Assembly (NCBI RefSeq): GCF_900104765.1
Contig: NZ_LT629737.1
Coordinates: forward strand, 806,001 to 870,000
Length of the DNA: 64,000 nucleotides
Reading direction: 5' to 3'
Origin: Gillisia sp. Hel1_33_143
Lineage (GTDB): Bacteria > Bacteroidota > Bacteroidia > Flavobacteriales > Flavobacteriaceae
In this document: in pieces, positions 43,236-54,775 of the stretch
Layout of the letters: the number at the start of each line of letters is the position of its first letter
Position numbering within the stretch: position 1 is the first letter of the stretch
Made by a program: the position numbers and the translations under genes
Notes under the pieces: model-generated
What the model was told of the DNA's origin: nothing
Database searches by the model: none
Seen by the model: the letters and a program-made list of their open reading frames with translations, nothing else

Positions 43236-46200
43236 TTAATGTTTTTTGACACATAATTTAGTAACAACATCGTCAAAGCTAACTTCCGTACCGTCTGTTA
43301 TCACATCTGCGAATTCGAGATTGGCAGTTAATGTCTCGTTTTTAATATAGTTCATATTGTGCAAAACAGCATCCTCGACAACACTATTTTTCAGTAGGGT
43401 TACGTCTATCGTGTCTGTAACTTCAAACCCAGAATCTTTTCTCAGATTTTGAATTCTATTTACAAGTTCACGGGCAATACCTTCCATTTTAAGCTCTTCA
43501 CTAATTTGAACATCCAGAGCTACCGTAATATTTCCGCTGCTTGCAACCAACCAGCCTTCAATATCTTGAGAAGTTATTTCCACATCTTCAGGAGCTAATT
43601 TAATCATTTTTGAATTTACCTCAACATTAAGCTCCCCTTCTCTTTCTAATGTTGAAATATCATCAGCAGTAAAATTATTAATAACATTCACTACCAATTT
43701 CATATCCTTTCCAAATCTCGGCCCTAAAGCTTTAAAATTTGGTTTGGCTTGTTTAACCAATATTCCTGAAGCATCGTCAATTAATTCTATTTCCTTAACG
43801 TTCACTTCAGATTTTATAAGATCTTCTACCGCTGCGATCTCTGCTTTTTGAGCTTCGTCCAATACAGGAATCATAATTCTTTGAAGCGGTTGCCTTACCT
43901 TAATCATTTCTTTTTTACGCAAAGAAAGTACCAAAGACGAAATGGTTTGCGCCTTTTCCATCTTGTGTTCCAGTGCCTTATCTACAAAAGCCTCATTATA
44001 GCTAGGATAGTCTGATAAGTGAACAGAATCAAATTTCTCTTTATTTGTTGCAGAATTCAGGTCTTTATAAAGTCTATCCATAAAGAATGGAGCTACAGGA
44101 GCACTCAATTTTGCTACCGTTTCCAAACAAGTATACAAAGTTTGGTAAGCAGATATCTTGTCTTGCTCGTAATCTCCTTTCCAGAAACGTCTTCTGCTCA
44201 ATCTAACAAACCAGTTACTAAGGTTTTCCTGAACAAATTCTGAAATTGCTCTGGTTGCTCTTGTAGGTTCGTATTCTGCATAAAATTCATCCACTTTCTT
44301 AATAAGTGTATGCAATTCTGAAAGTATCCATCTGTCTATTTCTGGTCGATCTTCTAAGGCAACATCTTCTTCTTTATAGGTAAAGTTGTCTATGTTAGCA
44401 TAGAGCGTAAAGAAGGAATAGGTATTATAGAGCGTTCCGAAGAATTTTCTACTTACTTCTGTAATTCCTTCCAAATCAAACTTTAAATTATCCCATGGAT
44501 TTGCGTTAGAGATCATGTACCATCTGGTAGCATCCGGGCCAAAAGCTGCTAAAGTCTCAAATGGATCTGCAGCGTTTCCTAATCTCTTAGACATTTTTTG
44601 CCCGTTCTTATCTAGAACTAGTCCGTTAGAAACCACATTCTTATAAGCAACCCTATCAAAGATCATAGTTGCTATTGCATGTAATGTATAGAACCAACCT
44701 CGAGTTTGATCTACTCCTTCTGCAATAAAATCTGCCTGCATTAAGCCTTCATCTTCCGGCTTTTCAAATGGATAATGCCATTGTGCATAAGGCATAGAAC
44801 CAGAATCAAACCAAACATCTATAAGATCTGACTCCCTTTTCATAGGTTTTCCGGAAGCCGAAACCAATGTAATAGTGTCTACTACATTTTTATGAAGATC
44901 TACTAGGTCGTAGTTCTCTTCACTCATATTATCTACTTCAAAAGATTTGAAAATATCTTCTTTCATAAAACCTGCTTCCACAGATTTTGCCATTTCAGAC
45001 TTCAATTCTTTTATAGAACCAATAATGATCTCTTCTTTTCCATCTTCTGTTCTCCAGATAGGAAGTGGAATTCCCCAGTATCTACTTCTAGAAAGATTCC
45101 AGTCATTAGCATTTGCCAACCAGTTTCCAAACCTACCTTCTCCGGTAGCTTTTGGTTTCCAGTTAATGGTTTTGTTCAATTCAAACATTCTATCCTTAAC
45201 ATCTGTTACCTTAATGAACCAGGAATCTAAAGGATAGTATAATATAGGCTTATCTGTTCTCCAGCAATTGGGGTAGCTGTGAACATATTTTTCTACTTTG
45301 AAAGCCCTGTTTTCTTCTTTTAACTGAATGGCGATCTCTACATCTACAGATCTCTCGGGAGCTTGCCCATCGTCATAATATTCATTCTTTACATACTTCC
45401 CACCATATTCACCCAGTTCTGGACGAAATTTACCTTGCAGGTCTACTAATGGAACAAGATTGTCATTCTCATCTTTTACCAGTAAAGGTGGAACTTCTGG
45501 GGTTGCTTGTTTTGCTACAAGCGCATCGTCTGCACCAAAAGTAGGTGAGGTATGCACTATTCCGGTACCATCTTCTGTAGTCACAAAATCTCCAGAAATA
45601 ACTCTAAACGCATTTTCCGGATTGTTATATGGTAGTACAAACGGCATTAATTGCTCATACTTGATCCCTACAAGATCTTTCCCAACAAAACTATCGCCTA
45701 TAAAGAATGGAATTTTATCTCCTTCTTTATAACCTTCCAAACCATCTTCAGAATCTACCTTTTTAAATTTTTTATCGAATTGCTTTTCTGCAAGATCTTT
45801 TGCAGCAATTATAGTTATTGGCTCAAACGTATATTGATTGTAAGTCTTTACAGAAACATATTGGATCTTTGGCCCCACTGTTAAAGCAGTGTTAGATGGC
45901 AAGGTCCATGGAGTGGTTGTCCATGCAATAAGGTAAAGATTCTCAGAAAATTCTTTTAAAAATTCTGGTAATGTTTCCGGCTTTGTTTTAAACATGGCCG
46001 TTACAGTAGTATCTGTAACATCCTGATACGTCCCCGGCTGATTAAGCTCATGAGAACTTAAACCAGTTCCTGCTTTTGGTGAGTAAGGCTGAATGGTGTA
46101 GCCTTTATAGATAAGGTCTTTTTTATAAATCTCAGAAAGCAGCCACCAAACTGTTTCCATATATTTTGGTTTATAAGTAATGTATGGGTCTTCCATATCT

Positions 46201-46631
46201 ACCCAATATCCCATTTTTTCAGTAAGGTCATTCCAAACATCGGTATATCGCATTACCGCATTTTTACATGCAATATTGTATTGCTCTACGCTAATTTTGG
46301 TGCCAATATCTTCTTTAGTAATTCCAAGTTCTTTCTCTACTCCAAGCTCTACCGGAAGGCCATGGGTATCCCAACCTGCTTTTCTTTTTACCTGAAACCC
46401 TTTTTGTGTTTTATATCTACAAAAAATATCTTTAATAGCTCTGGCCATTACGTGGTGGATTCCAGGTAGACCATTTGCTGAAGGTGGCCCTTCAAAAAAC
46501 ACGAACGGCTCTTTACCTTCACGTGTAGTTACGCTCTTTTCAAAAATATCATTCTCTTGCCAGTACGCTAGAATTTCTTCTGCTACTTTAGGTAAGTCAA
46601 GTCCTTTATATTCAGCGAACTTTGTGCTCAT
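43236..46631 (-). CDS. ileS: Isoleucyl-tRNA synthetase
   Basis: Class I aminoacyl-tRNA synthetase of 1131 residues that charges tRNA-Ile and edits valine. The HIGH-type signature is PSANGLPGIHH (about 50-60), the editing domain includes WTTTPWTLPSNTAL, and the KMSKS motif is GQKMSKRLGN. The length matches the long eukaryote-like IleS found in Bacteroidota. It is the first gene of a unit with the DksA-like gene and has a well-placed promoter. Confidence 0.97.
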   Translation of the reverse strand: MSTKFAEYKGLDLPKVAEEILAYWQENDIFEKSVTTREGKEPFVFFEGPPSANGLPGIHHVMARAIKDIFCRYKTQKGFQVKRKAGWDTHGLPVELGVEKELGITKEDIGTKISVEQYNIACKNAVMRYTDVWNDLTEKMGYWVDMEDPYITYKPKYMETVWWLLSEIYKKDLIYKGYTIQPYSPKAGTGLSSHELNQPGTYQDVTDTTVTAMFKTKPETLPEFLKEFSENLYLIAWTTTPWTLPSNTALTVGPKIQYVSVKTYNQYTFEPITIIAAKDLAEKQFDKKFKKVDSEDGLEGYKEGDKIPFFIGDSFVGKDLVGIKYEQLMPFVLPYNNPENAFRVISGDFVTTEDGTGIVHTSPTFGADDALVAKQATPEVPPLLVKDENDNLVPLVDLQGKFRPELGEYGGKYVKNEYYDDGQAPERSVDVEIAIQLKEENRAFKVEKYVHSYPNCWRTDKPILYYPLDSWFIKVTDVKDRMFELNKTINWKPKATGEGRFGNWLANANDWNLSRSRYWGIPLPIWRTEDGKEEIIIGSIKELKSEMAKSVEAGFMKEDIFKSFEVDNMSEENYDLVDLHKNVVDTITLVSASGKPMKRESDLIDVWFDSGSMPYAQWHYPFEKPEDEGLMQADFIAEGVDQTRGWFYTLHAIATMIFDRVAYKNVVSNGLVLDKNGQKMSKRLGNAADPFETLAAFGPDATRWYMISNANPWDNLKFDLEGITEVSRKFFGTLYNTYSFFTLYANIDNFTYKEEDVALEDRPEIDRWILSELHTLIKKVDEFYAEYEPTRATRAISEFVQENLSNWFVRLSRRRFWKGDYEQDKISAYQTLYTCLETVAKLSAPVAPFFMDRLYKDLNSATNKEKFDSVHLSDYPSYNEAFVDKALEHKMEKAQTISSLVLSLRKKEMIKVRQPLQRIMIPVLDEAQKAEIAAVEDLIKSEVNVKEIELIDDASGILVKQAKPNFKALGPRFGKDMKLVVNVINNFTADDISTLEREGELNVEVNSKMIKLAPEDVEITSQDIEGWLVASSGNITVALDVQISEELKMEGIARELVNRIQNLRKDSGFEVTDTIDVTLLKNSVVEDAVLHNMNYIKNETLTANLEFADVITDGTEVSFDDVVTKLCVKKH

Positions 46632-46655
46632 TTTCTAGAAATTTCTTATGAGTTG

Positions 46656-46684
46656 CGAAAATAATGCTTTTTAGCAAAACCAAA
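46656..46684 (-). promoter_or_regulatory. Promoter of ileS
   Basis: TTTG at 46681-46684 (-33) and TATTTTCG at 46656-46663 (-7, one mismatch), 17 bases apart, on the minus strand. The predicted leader is about 18 bases. Confidence 0.5.
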
Positions 46685-46830
46685 GTGCCTAAATGATTAA
46701 AATACTAACCTACTTAGTTCAACAAGATCATAGCTATTGAATTGATATAAATAATTAAGAAATAGCAAATAATCAGTAAAAAAAAGTTGCCTGAAATATT
46801 AATCTAAAGATTTCCGAAGGTTAGCAAATT

Positions 46831-49236
46831 TTAGAAAATATAGCTAACCGCCAAGATCAAATTTCTCCCTGCTGCAGATATTCCTGAAGAATAGGTTCTA
46901 TATCGTTGATCTGTAAAATTTTCTAATGAAAGTGTTGTAACCCAATGATCTGAGACCGCCAACTGCCCTGTAACATTAAGAGTATACCAATTTGCAAAAT
47001 ATGGATTATCATTATGGTCTAAAGCATATAAATAATCTTTACTCTGTTCTGATGGAGCCAATTCATCAAAATCTAACTTTCCATTGTATTCTGAAAATAG
47101 ATCCAATTTTAATCTACCACTTACCCATATTATGTGTGTATTTCCAAATATAGGAGCGGCATGTCTTAAAGGCGCTTCTTCACCGTTATCCTGCTCTTCT
47201 TCTCCTTTTGTATAAGTAAGCTGAGATAATAACTTTATACCTTCTATTAATTTAACCTCAACGCCAGCTTCTAAACCATAAACATAGGCACTTGCAGCAT
47301 TTTGAATTGCTTGAACTCTGCTAGATTCTCCTTGATATTCTATACTGCTATTGCCATTTATAACAAAATCTCGTCTAACCATCGCATCTTCTAGATAGGT
47401 ATAAAAAGTAGCTAAATCTAAGGTGATTCTTTTAGACAATTTCCAACCTAAATTAAGCTCTCCATTATATGCATACTCAGGTTTAAGATCTGGATTTGGA
47501 ACAACTACAGCACCAGGTTCAGAATCAAAAATCTTTCCAATATCGTCTATATTTGGCGCTCTAAATGCTGTAGATAGATTAAGTTTCCACTCCAGCTTCT
47601 CATTTTGTTGCCAGCTTACACCTGCATTTCCTGTTAACGCTCCGGTATTTAGGTTTGCATCAGAAAATGGATAATCATACGTTTCAATCGGAAAATCTGC
47701 CTTTATCTTTATAAAATTATACCTCAATCCATATTGTAAATTTAAATCATCTCTAAGTTGCCAATTAGAACTAATATATGCTGCCATAGATTGCCATGTA
47801 GATTTATCTGGATATCTGGAAGAATTATACCCAATGGCATCTGTAAGAATATTAAACGCATATCCACTAGAGTTTATCTTGTTTGCCACGTATTCCAAAC
47901 CATAGAATAATTTATTCTTGTTATAATCTTTTACCACATCCAAGTTCACGGAATAAGCATGTACTTCTTCTTTATTGCTATACAGAATTTCTGATGCTAA
48001 CTTTCTGTCAAACCTGCTTTCTTCAAAGTTTTGATAAGCTCCTGTAAATTGAAGATTATCATACCACGTTCCATCTCCCTTTTTATTAATTTTTATGTTT
48101 CCCATAAACCAAGCTTGCGGACCATAATACCACTCTGCATATTTCAACGTTCCACGGCTCTTTTGTTCCAACCTATCATATCTGGAATAATTAGACGTAT
48201 TTGAATAAATAAGGCCGAGATTGAGATCCCAAAGATCATTAGGACTAAAAGAAATTTTTTGAAGTAGGTTGATCTGTTCATAACCTGTAGGCACTTGTTT
48301 TTTACGATCTTTATTGACTCTTACCAGATCTTCTCCGCTAGAACTAATTACATATTCCGGTCTTAAAAATTCATCGGGACCATGGCTTCCCATTTTAAGA
48401 TCTCCAAAATCAGAATAAGAAATACTACTAAGAAAAGCCCAATTTTGTAACCCGAAATTGAAATCTGTATGGACGGTTCGTTCGTTATTAGCTGTAGATG
48501 TTCTAACATATGCATTTGCTAAAAAAGTAGATGCTACAGCAGAAGCGTAGGTAGGACTTAAGGTATAGAAATTCATAACACCCCCAATGGCATCACTCCC
48601 ATAAACCACAGAACCAGGGCCCATAATAACCTCTGTACTTTGTATGGCAAGCGGATCTATAGAAATGATATTTTGAATATTTCCACTTCTAAAAATAGCG
48701 GTATTCATTCTAACACCATCTACCGTAATTAATAACCTATTGGTAGAAAATCCTCTTATCATAGGGCTCCCCCCTCCAAGTTGACTTTTTTGAACATATA
48801 CATTGCCCGTACTCTCCATTAAATCTGCAGAGGTTTGAGAGTTAGAGAAAATAATATCTTCCTTAGTTAAACTTACAATCTTCTGTGCAACTTCTTTTCT
48901 TCGTTGCTTAAATCTATTTGCTGAAAGCACCACTTCTTTCAACAAATTTTGGTATTCGGTAAGATAAATTACAGGCTCTCCTGAAATCTCTAATTTTAAG
49001 ATCCTCTTTTCTAAATGCGAAATATGCTGAAAGATTAAGAGGTCCTCTCTAGAAAATATAGAAAGATCTATATTTCCATTTTCATCGCTTATTGCACTTT
49101 TAGATCTATCTTTATTATAAACAGCTACATTAGATATTGGTAAAAAAGTGGTTTCATCTAGAACTTTGATCTCTTGGGCATACAGCGAGATATTACAAAT
49201 AAATAACGTGAATATGAATAATAAGATCGTGCGCAT
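46831..49236 (-). CDS. TonB-dependent receptor, haem/haemoglobin-receptor type
   Basis: Outer-membrane receptor of 801 residues: a signal peptide (about 1-20), a short beta-rich N-terminal domain (22-95), the TonB box region LKEVVLSANR, a plug with VQKSQLGGGSPMIRGFSTNR and SDAIGGVMNF, and a barrel ending in AVSYIF. The plug sequence is close to that of haemoglobin/transferrin-type TonB receptors. Ligand assignment to haem is inference; no haem uptake genes flank it. It starts 1 base after the recO stop and is probably co-transcribed with it. Confidence 0.88.
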   Translation of the reverse strand: MRTILLFIFTLFICNISLYAQEIKVLDETTFLPISNVAVYNKDRSKSAISDENGNIDLSIFSREDLLIFQHISHLEKRILKLEISGEPVIYLTEYQNLLKEVVLSANRFKQRRKEVAQKIVSLTKEDIIFSNSQTSADLMESTGNVYVQKSQLGGGSPMIRGFSTNRLLITVDGVRMNTAIFRSGNIQNIISIDPLAIQSTEVIMGPGSVVYGSDAIGGVMNFYTLSPTYASAVASTFLANAYVRTSTANNERTVHTDFNFGLQNWAFLSSISYSDFGDLKMGSHGPDEFLRPEYVISSSGEDLVRVNKDRKKQVPTGYEQINLLQKISFSPNDLWDLNLGLIYSNTSNYSRYDRLEQKSRGTLKYAEWYYGPQAWFMGNIKINKKGDGTWYDNLQFTGAYQNFEESRFDRKLASEILYSNKEEVHAYSVNLDVVKDYNKNKLFYGLEYVANKINSSGYAFNILTDAIGYNSSRYPDKSTWQSMAAYISSNWQLRDDLNLQYGLRYNFIKIKADFPIETYDYPFSDANLNTGALTGNAGVSWQQNEKLEWKLNLSTAFRAPNIDDIGKIFDSEPGAVVVPNPDLKPEYAYNGELNLGWKLSKRITLDLATFYTYLEDAMVRRDFVINGNSSIEYQGESSRVQAIQNAASAYVYGLEAGVEVKLIEGIKLLSQLTYTKGEEEQDNGEEAPLRHAAPIFGNTHIIWVSGRLKLDLFSEYNGKLDFDELAPSEQSKDYLYALDHNDNPYFANWYTLNVTGQLAVSDHWVTTLSLENFTDQRYRTYSSGISAAGRNLILAVSYIF

Positions 49237-49956
49237 TTAATTGAAGATTTCATGAAAGACTGCCAAAGATTTTGGCTTTTTAAAACTTTCAATATGAAGC
49301 TGAAAATAAAGGATCATCATATTTAAAAAATCAGAACGTTTTTCTTTAGATAATTTGATGTTCTGAATATCTTCCCACTTAACCTGTAGGAATTGCTGAA
49401 GAACGCTAACATTATAGCCCTCTACGCAATAATTGTTAGTCTTAGAATCTTGAAAAACTCCTTCCAACATATTAAAATACAAGTGGTCCATATCAGAATC
49501 ATCCGGATAAAATCCTAGATACTGTGTTAGTTTAAGCATGAACAATAAATGAAAATTTGCAATTTCAGAATGTTCATCAAGCCAATTCATGCTATTCTTT
49601 AAAAACTGATATAAACTTTCGTTTTGCTCCTCTTCCTGAATAGCATTCCGAAGGATCTCAGAAAGGAATAATACGAGTGTAGATTTTACCACATTGGTGT
49701 GCAAAGATCTATACGTATAAACCACCTTAGCTTCCTGCATATATTCTAAAGTGCCTTTATCTTTATGATTGGCATCTATTTCCAACTGCGTTAAAGGTTG
49801 AAACATGGAGGTTTTGAACTTGCCTTTTTTTGATTTTAAAATACCTCTTAGCAAATACGTTTTAAGTCCGCTAGTTTGCGTGTAGCATTTTACAATGAGA
49901 TCTGCCTCAGAATATTTTAAAGCGCTAATAACTATGGCTTCTGTATGAATTTGCAT
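49237..49956 (-). CDS. recO: DNA repair protein RecO
   Basis: Recombination mediator of 239 residues with an N-terminal OB fold (IHTEAIVISALKYSEADLIVKCYT) and a helical C-terminal domain (NFHLLFMLKLTQYLGFYPD). The zinc-finger cysteines seen in some RecO proteins are not present. It loads RecA with RecR onto SSB-coated DNA. It is upstream of the TonB receptor gene with no gap. This pairing is unrelated by function as far as I know. Confidence 0.92.
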   Translation of the reverse strand: MQIHTEAIVISALKYSEADLIVKCYTQTSGLKTYLLRGILKSKKGKFKTSMFQPLTQLEIDANHKDKGTLEYMQEAKVVYTYRSLHTNVVKSTLVLFLSEILRNAIQEEEQNESLYQFLKNSMNWLDEHSEIANFHLLFMLKLTQYLGFYPDDSDMDHLYFNMLEGVFQDSKTNNYCVEGYNVSVLQQFLQVKWEDIQNIKLSKEKRSDFLNMMILYFQLHIESFKKPKSLAVFHEIFN

Positions 49957-49984
49957 TTGGAAAATATAAAACTTGAAGATAGCA

Positions 49985-50010
49985 AAAAAGCCACTTTACA
50001 GTGGCTTTTT
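49985..50010 (-). terminator. Terminator of gdhA
   Basis: AAAAAGCCACT (49985-49995) pairs with AGTGGCTTTTT (50000-50010) around a 4-base loop. T-runs follow on both strands. Confidence 0.88.
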
Positions 50011-50033
50011 CTAAAATTTTATAGTGTAGTAAA

Positions 50034-51395
<1,362 letters not shown>

Positions 51396-51422
51396 TTATT
51401 ATAACTTTATCGTAATTTCATA

Positions 51423-51430
51423 CAAATATA
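51423..51430 (-). promoter_or_regulatory. -7 promoter box of gdhA
   Basis: TATATTTG on the minus strand lies 46 bases before the gdhA ATG, giving a leader of about 39 bases. Confidence 0.6.
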
Positions 51431-51545
51431 AAAGGAATATGATGAAGTATCGTCATTTTTTATATTTTGATATAAAATTAACGCCCTAATATACAGACTG
51501 CATATATTAATGCAAAAAGTTAATATTTCGTTAAGTAGGATTTTA

Positions 51546-51553
51546 TATCTTTG
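51546..51553 (+). promoter_or_regulatory. -7 promoter box of the divergent outer membrane protein gene
   Basis: TATCTTTG on the plus strand lies 24 bases before the ATG at 51577. It leaves only about 5 bases before the alternative ATG at 51565. Confidence 0.55.
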
Positions 51554-51576
51554 TTTAGACTTCAATGCCCCTTCAT

Positions 51577-52353
51577 ATGAAGAAATCCCTACTATTTATA
51601 TTAATATGCGTTCTCTTTCTGTCTTATTCTGAAAGAGGTTATGCCCAACTCGGAATTTCTAATGAAATTGGAGTATTAGTGGGCCCAACCTCCTTTTTTA
51701 CAGATTATGGCGAACGATGGGATATTCAAAATAATATAAGTAACTCTGGTTTTGGATTGGGTTTGGTACATTATATGAACTTTGCTTACAGAGCAGAGTG
51801 TAGTTGCTATACCAGAGATCGTTACTTCAATGATCATTTTAAGATTCGTACAGAAATAGATTATTTTAAATCTAAACTAGAACATTATGGTCCTGTAGCT
51901 GCTAAAAGAAGTATTGGAGGAAAATTATTGAGGGCTATGCATGGAGAGTCTCAAACTATTGAAATTGGAGCTTCGTTAGAATACTATCCTTTAAGCATTA
52001 GAGATTATACCGCGTTTTCCTATCTTTTTTCACCATTTGTTAGCCTGGGAGTTCATTTTGTAAATTACCAGCCAGGTGCGTATTCAGATCTTGGTTCTTT
52101 AGACGATCCTAACAATGTATTCCCAACCTTTGTAGGTGGTATAGATCTTTCCAACGGCTCTACCTGGGCGGTTGCTGCAAGTGCAGGCGCACGTTACAAA
52201 TTAACACGCTCTAGCGATCTGGCAATAGAATCTAGATGGCATTATTATAATACAGATTGGCTAGATGGTCTTAATATAGATGCCCCACAGAATAAAGCAA
52301 AAGATTGGATTCTTTGGGTTAATGTGGGCTATATCTATTATTTGAACTTCTAA
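51577..52353 (+). CDS. THC0290_0291-type outer membrane protein next to gdhA
   Basis: Exported protein of 258 residues with a signal peptide (about 1-23, ending in GYAQ). The rest is predicted to form an eight-to-ten-strand barrel with alternating aromatic strands and a C-terminal YIYYLNF. Two Cys lie close together (ECSCYTRDRYF). I recognise it as the flavobacterial family found beside glutamate dehydrogenase. Function unknown. The ATG at 51577 is preferred to that at 51565 because the latter leaves an almost absent leader. Confidence 0.75.
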   Translation: MKKSLLFILICVLFLSYSERGYAQLGISNEIGVLVGPTSFFTDYGERWDIQNNISNSGFGLGLVHYMNFAYRAECSCYTRDRYFNDHFKIRTEIDYFKSKLEHYGPVAAKRSIGGKLLRAMHGESQTIEIGASLEYYPLSIRDYTAFSYLFSPFVSLGVHFVNYQPGAYSDLGSLDDPNNVFPTFVGGIDLSNGSTWAVAASAGARYKLTRSSDLAIESRWHYYNTDWLDGLNIDAPQNKAKDWILWVNVGYIYYLNF

Positions 52354-52377
52354 TTTTAAAAAATAATAAATGCATTG

Positions 52378-53520
52378 CTAAGCTAAAGCTTGTTTAAGAT
52401 CTGAAATTAGATCTTCTTCATCTTCAATTCCAACGCTAAGCCTAATTAAAGAATCTACCACACCTGTTTTTTCTCGTTCCTCTTTTGGAATAGAAGCATG
52501 CGTCATACTTGCCGGATGCCCGGCTAAAGATTCAACACCTCCAAGGGACTCTGCCAAAGTGAAGACTTTTAATTTTTCTACTACACTTACAGCTCCCTTT
52601 AGAGAGTTCTCCTTTGTAGTAAACGAGATCATTCCTCCATACCCAGACATTTGTTTTTTAGCAATTTCATGATTTGGATGATCTTCAAATCCTGGCCAGT
52701 ATACCTTATCTACTTTAGGATGAGATCTTAGAAAATGGGCTATTTTCTCTCCATTTTCACAGTGTCTTTGCATTCTAATATGTAAAGTCTTTATTCCTCT
52801 AAGCACTAAAAAACTATCCATTGGCCCAGCAATTGCGCCACTGGCATTTTGTATGAAATAAAGTTTATCTGCAAGCCCTTTATCATTCACCACCAAAGAT
52901 CCCATCACCACATCACTATGGCCGCCAAGGTATTTGGTGGCACTATGCATTACAATATCGGCACCAAGCTCCAAAGGTTGCTGTAAATAGGGAGTAGCAA
53001 AGGTATTATCTACAGCCAATATTAAATTATGCTTTTTAGATACCGCTGCAACAGCTTCTATATCTATAATACTCATCATTGGATTTGTGGGAGTTTCTAC
53101 CCAGATAAGTTTTGTATTGGTATTGATTAATGATTCTATTTTAGAAGAATCCTGCATTCCAACAAAGTGAAATTTAAGACCTAGACCTTCAAATATTTTT
53201 GTAAATAATCTATATGAACCACCATAAAGATCATTGGTAGAAATAATTTCATCTCCCGGTTTAAAGAGTTTCATTACCGCATCTATAGCGGCAAGACCAG
53301 AACCAAATGCTAAACCAAATTTTCCATTCTCAATACTAGCCAGTGCATTTTCTAATGCAGTACGTGTTGGATTTGCGCTGCGAGAATATTCATAACCTTT
53401 ATGCCCCCCAGGAGTGGTTTGGGAATAAGTGCTTGTCTGGTATATTGGAGGCATTACAGAGCCATAAGCAGGGTCTATATTTTGCTGTCCTCCATGTATA
53501 GTTTTGGTGTTAAATTTCAT
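52378..53520 (-). CDS. Cystathionine gamma-synthase/lyase family PLP enzyme
   Basis: PLP enzyme of 380 residues of the trans-sulfuration family. The cofactor Lys is K196 (SATKYLGGHSD), with Y45 and R47 (YEYSRSANP) and D171 (AVDNTFATP). The residues are compatible with cystathionine gamma-synthase or gamma-lyase, and sequence alone does not separate the two. It handles sulfur transfer between cysteine and homoserine derivatives. It is a single-gene unit. Upstream a TACTTTTA is a one-mismatch -7 candidate. Confidence 0.9.
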   Translation of the reverse strand: MKFNTKTIHGGQQNIDPAYGSVMPPIYQTSTYSQTTPGGHKGYEYSRSANPTRTALENALASIENGKFGLAFGSGLAAIDAVMKLFKPGDEIISTNDLYGGSYRLFTKIFEGLGLKFHFVGMQDSSKIESLINTNTKLIWVETPTNPMMSIIDIEAVAAVSKKHNLILAVDNTFATPYLQQPLELGADIVMHSATKYLGGHSDVVMGSLVVNDKGLADKLYFIQNASGAIAGPMDSFLVLRGIKTLHIRMQRHCENGEKIAHFLRSHPKVDKVYWPGFEDHPNHEIAKKQMSGYGGMISFTTKENSLKGAVSVVEKLKVFTLAESLGGVESLAGHPASMTHASIPKEEREKTGVVDSLIRLSVGIEDEEDLISDLKQALA

Positions 53521-53611
53521 ACTTAAATATTTAATGTAAAAGTAATGCTCGTATTTGCGATTGACAAAATAGCACGTACCTTTATCCCTAATTTAACAAT
53601 GAATATCTATC

Positions 53612-54364
53612 GTGAAAAAACTGCTTTCAACCCTCTTAATCCTTGTGATACTTGTGGGATGTACTAATGACAAAACTGAATTAACCTTTGAAGAGATTGC
53701 ACTAGACCAAGTTTCTGAAACAAATTGTGTTTCTGAAGAAGAGAATTGTGCTTTTATAAGTATTCACACTCCTATGGCCACCAATAAGGGCGAGGTTAGT
53801 AAAGCATTGAACGATAATATTGAACAACACATTATAAGTCTAGTAGATTATCAGGAAGAAGATGATATTTCTAGCTTAGAAGCCTTGGTGCAAAGATTTA
53901 TGGATAACTATGAAGCCTCTGCCAAAGAGTTCCCGGAATATAACATTCCATGGGAAGCATCTGTAGAAGGAAAATTAGTAAATGAAACTCCTGAAGTAAT
54001 TTCTATAGAATACAAATTGGCTCTTTTTACCGGAGGTGCCCATGGCTATACCAGTATTACTTACGTAAATTTTGATCCGGAAACCGGAAATATCTTATCA
54101 AACGATATGATATTCAATTCAGAATTTAAGCAATATGCAGAAAAGCTTTTTAGAGAAAAGAATGAAATTCCTGAAAATGAATCTATCAATAGTACTGGAT
54201 TTTTCTTTGAAGACGATCAATTTCATTTACCGCAAAATATTGGAATCTTAAACAATAAGATCATTTTAAGATATAATGCCTACGAGGTAGCATCTTATTC
54301 TGAAGGCGGAATTCAATTAGTGATCCCTATGGAGAAAGCACAGAATTATATGAATTTGAACTAA
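53612..54364 (+). CDS. DUF3298/DUF4163-type lipoprotein
   Basis: Exported protein of 250 residues with a lipoprotein signal (ILVGC, Cys at about 17). The body resembles the DUF4163-DUF3298 pair found in RsiV-like lysozyme-binding proteins, with the family stretch FTGGAHGYTSITYVNFD. Function unknown. It starts with GTG; the ATG 13 bases upstream is out of frame. The next gene (ArsC-like) is 57 bases downstream. Confidence 0.82.
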   Translation: MKKLLSTLLILVILVGCTNDKTELTFEEIALDQVSETNCVSEEENCAFISIHTPMATNKGEVSKALNDNIEQHIISLVDYQEEDDISSLEALVQRFMDNYEASAKEFPEYNIPWEASVEGKLVNETPEVISIEYKLALFTGGAHGYTSITYVNFDPETGNILSNDMIFNSEFKQYAEKLFREKNEIPENESINSTGFFFEDDQFHLPQNIGILNNKIILRYNAYEVASYSEGGIQLVIPMEKAQNYMNLN

Positions 54365-54421
54365 TAGCCTTTCAAATGTTCTGAGAAGTAAATTGATCTA
54401 TTTTGTTTTAAATACAATATC

Positions 54422-54775
54422 ATGAAAAAAATATACCATCTATCCACTTGTGGAACCTGCAAAAAGATCTTAAGTGAAATTGAGCCATCTTCAGCATTTA
54501 TTCTTCAGGATATAAAAGAAGAACAGATCACAGAGGATCAATTAGATGAAATGAAAGAATTAGCTGGCAGTTATGAGGCACTTTTTAGCAAAAGAGCCAG
54601 ACTTTATAAAGAAAGAGAGCTAAAGAACGAAGATCTTTCTGAAGACCGTTACAAAAATTTGATCTTAGAGCATTATACTTTTTTAAAGAGACCTGTAATC
54701 ATTGATAATGACAAGATCTTTATAGGTAATGCAAAAAAAACAGTGGAGGCCGCGAAAAAAGCTATTCATGAGTAA
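54422..54775 (+). CDS. ArsC/Spx family protein
   Basis: Cytosolic thioredoxin-fold protein of 117 residues with C10 and C13 (STCGTCKK) at the active site and KRPVIIDNDKIFIG near the C-terminus, the ArsC-family signature. The CxxC form is that of Spx and YffB-like proteins; arsenate reduction is not assured. The EamA transporter gene overlaps its last 8 bases, so the two are coupled. Confidence 0.88.
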   Translation: MKKIYHLSTCGTCKKILSEIEPSSAFILQDIKEEQITEDQLDEMKELAGSYEALFSKRARLYKERELKNEDLSEDRYKNLILEHYTFLKRPVIIDNDKIFIGNAKKTVEAAKKAIHE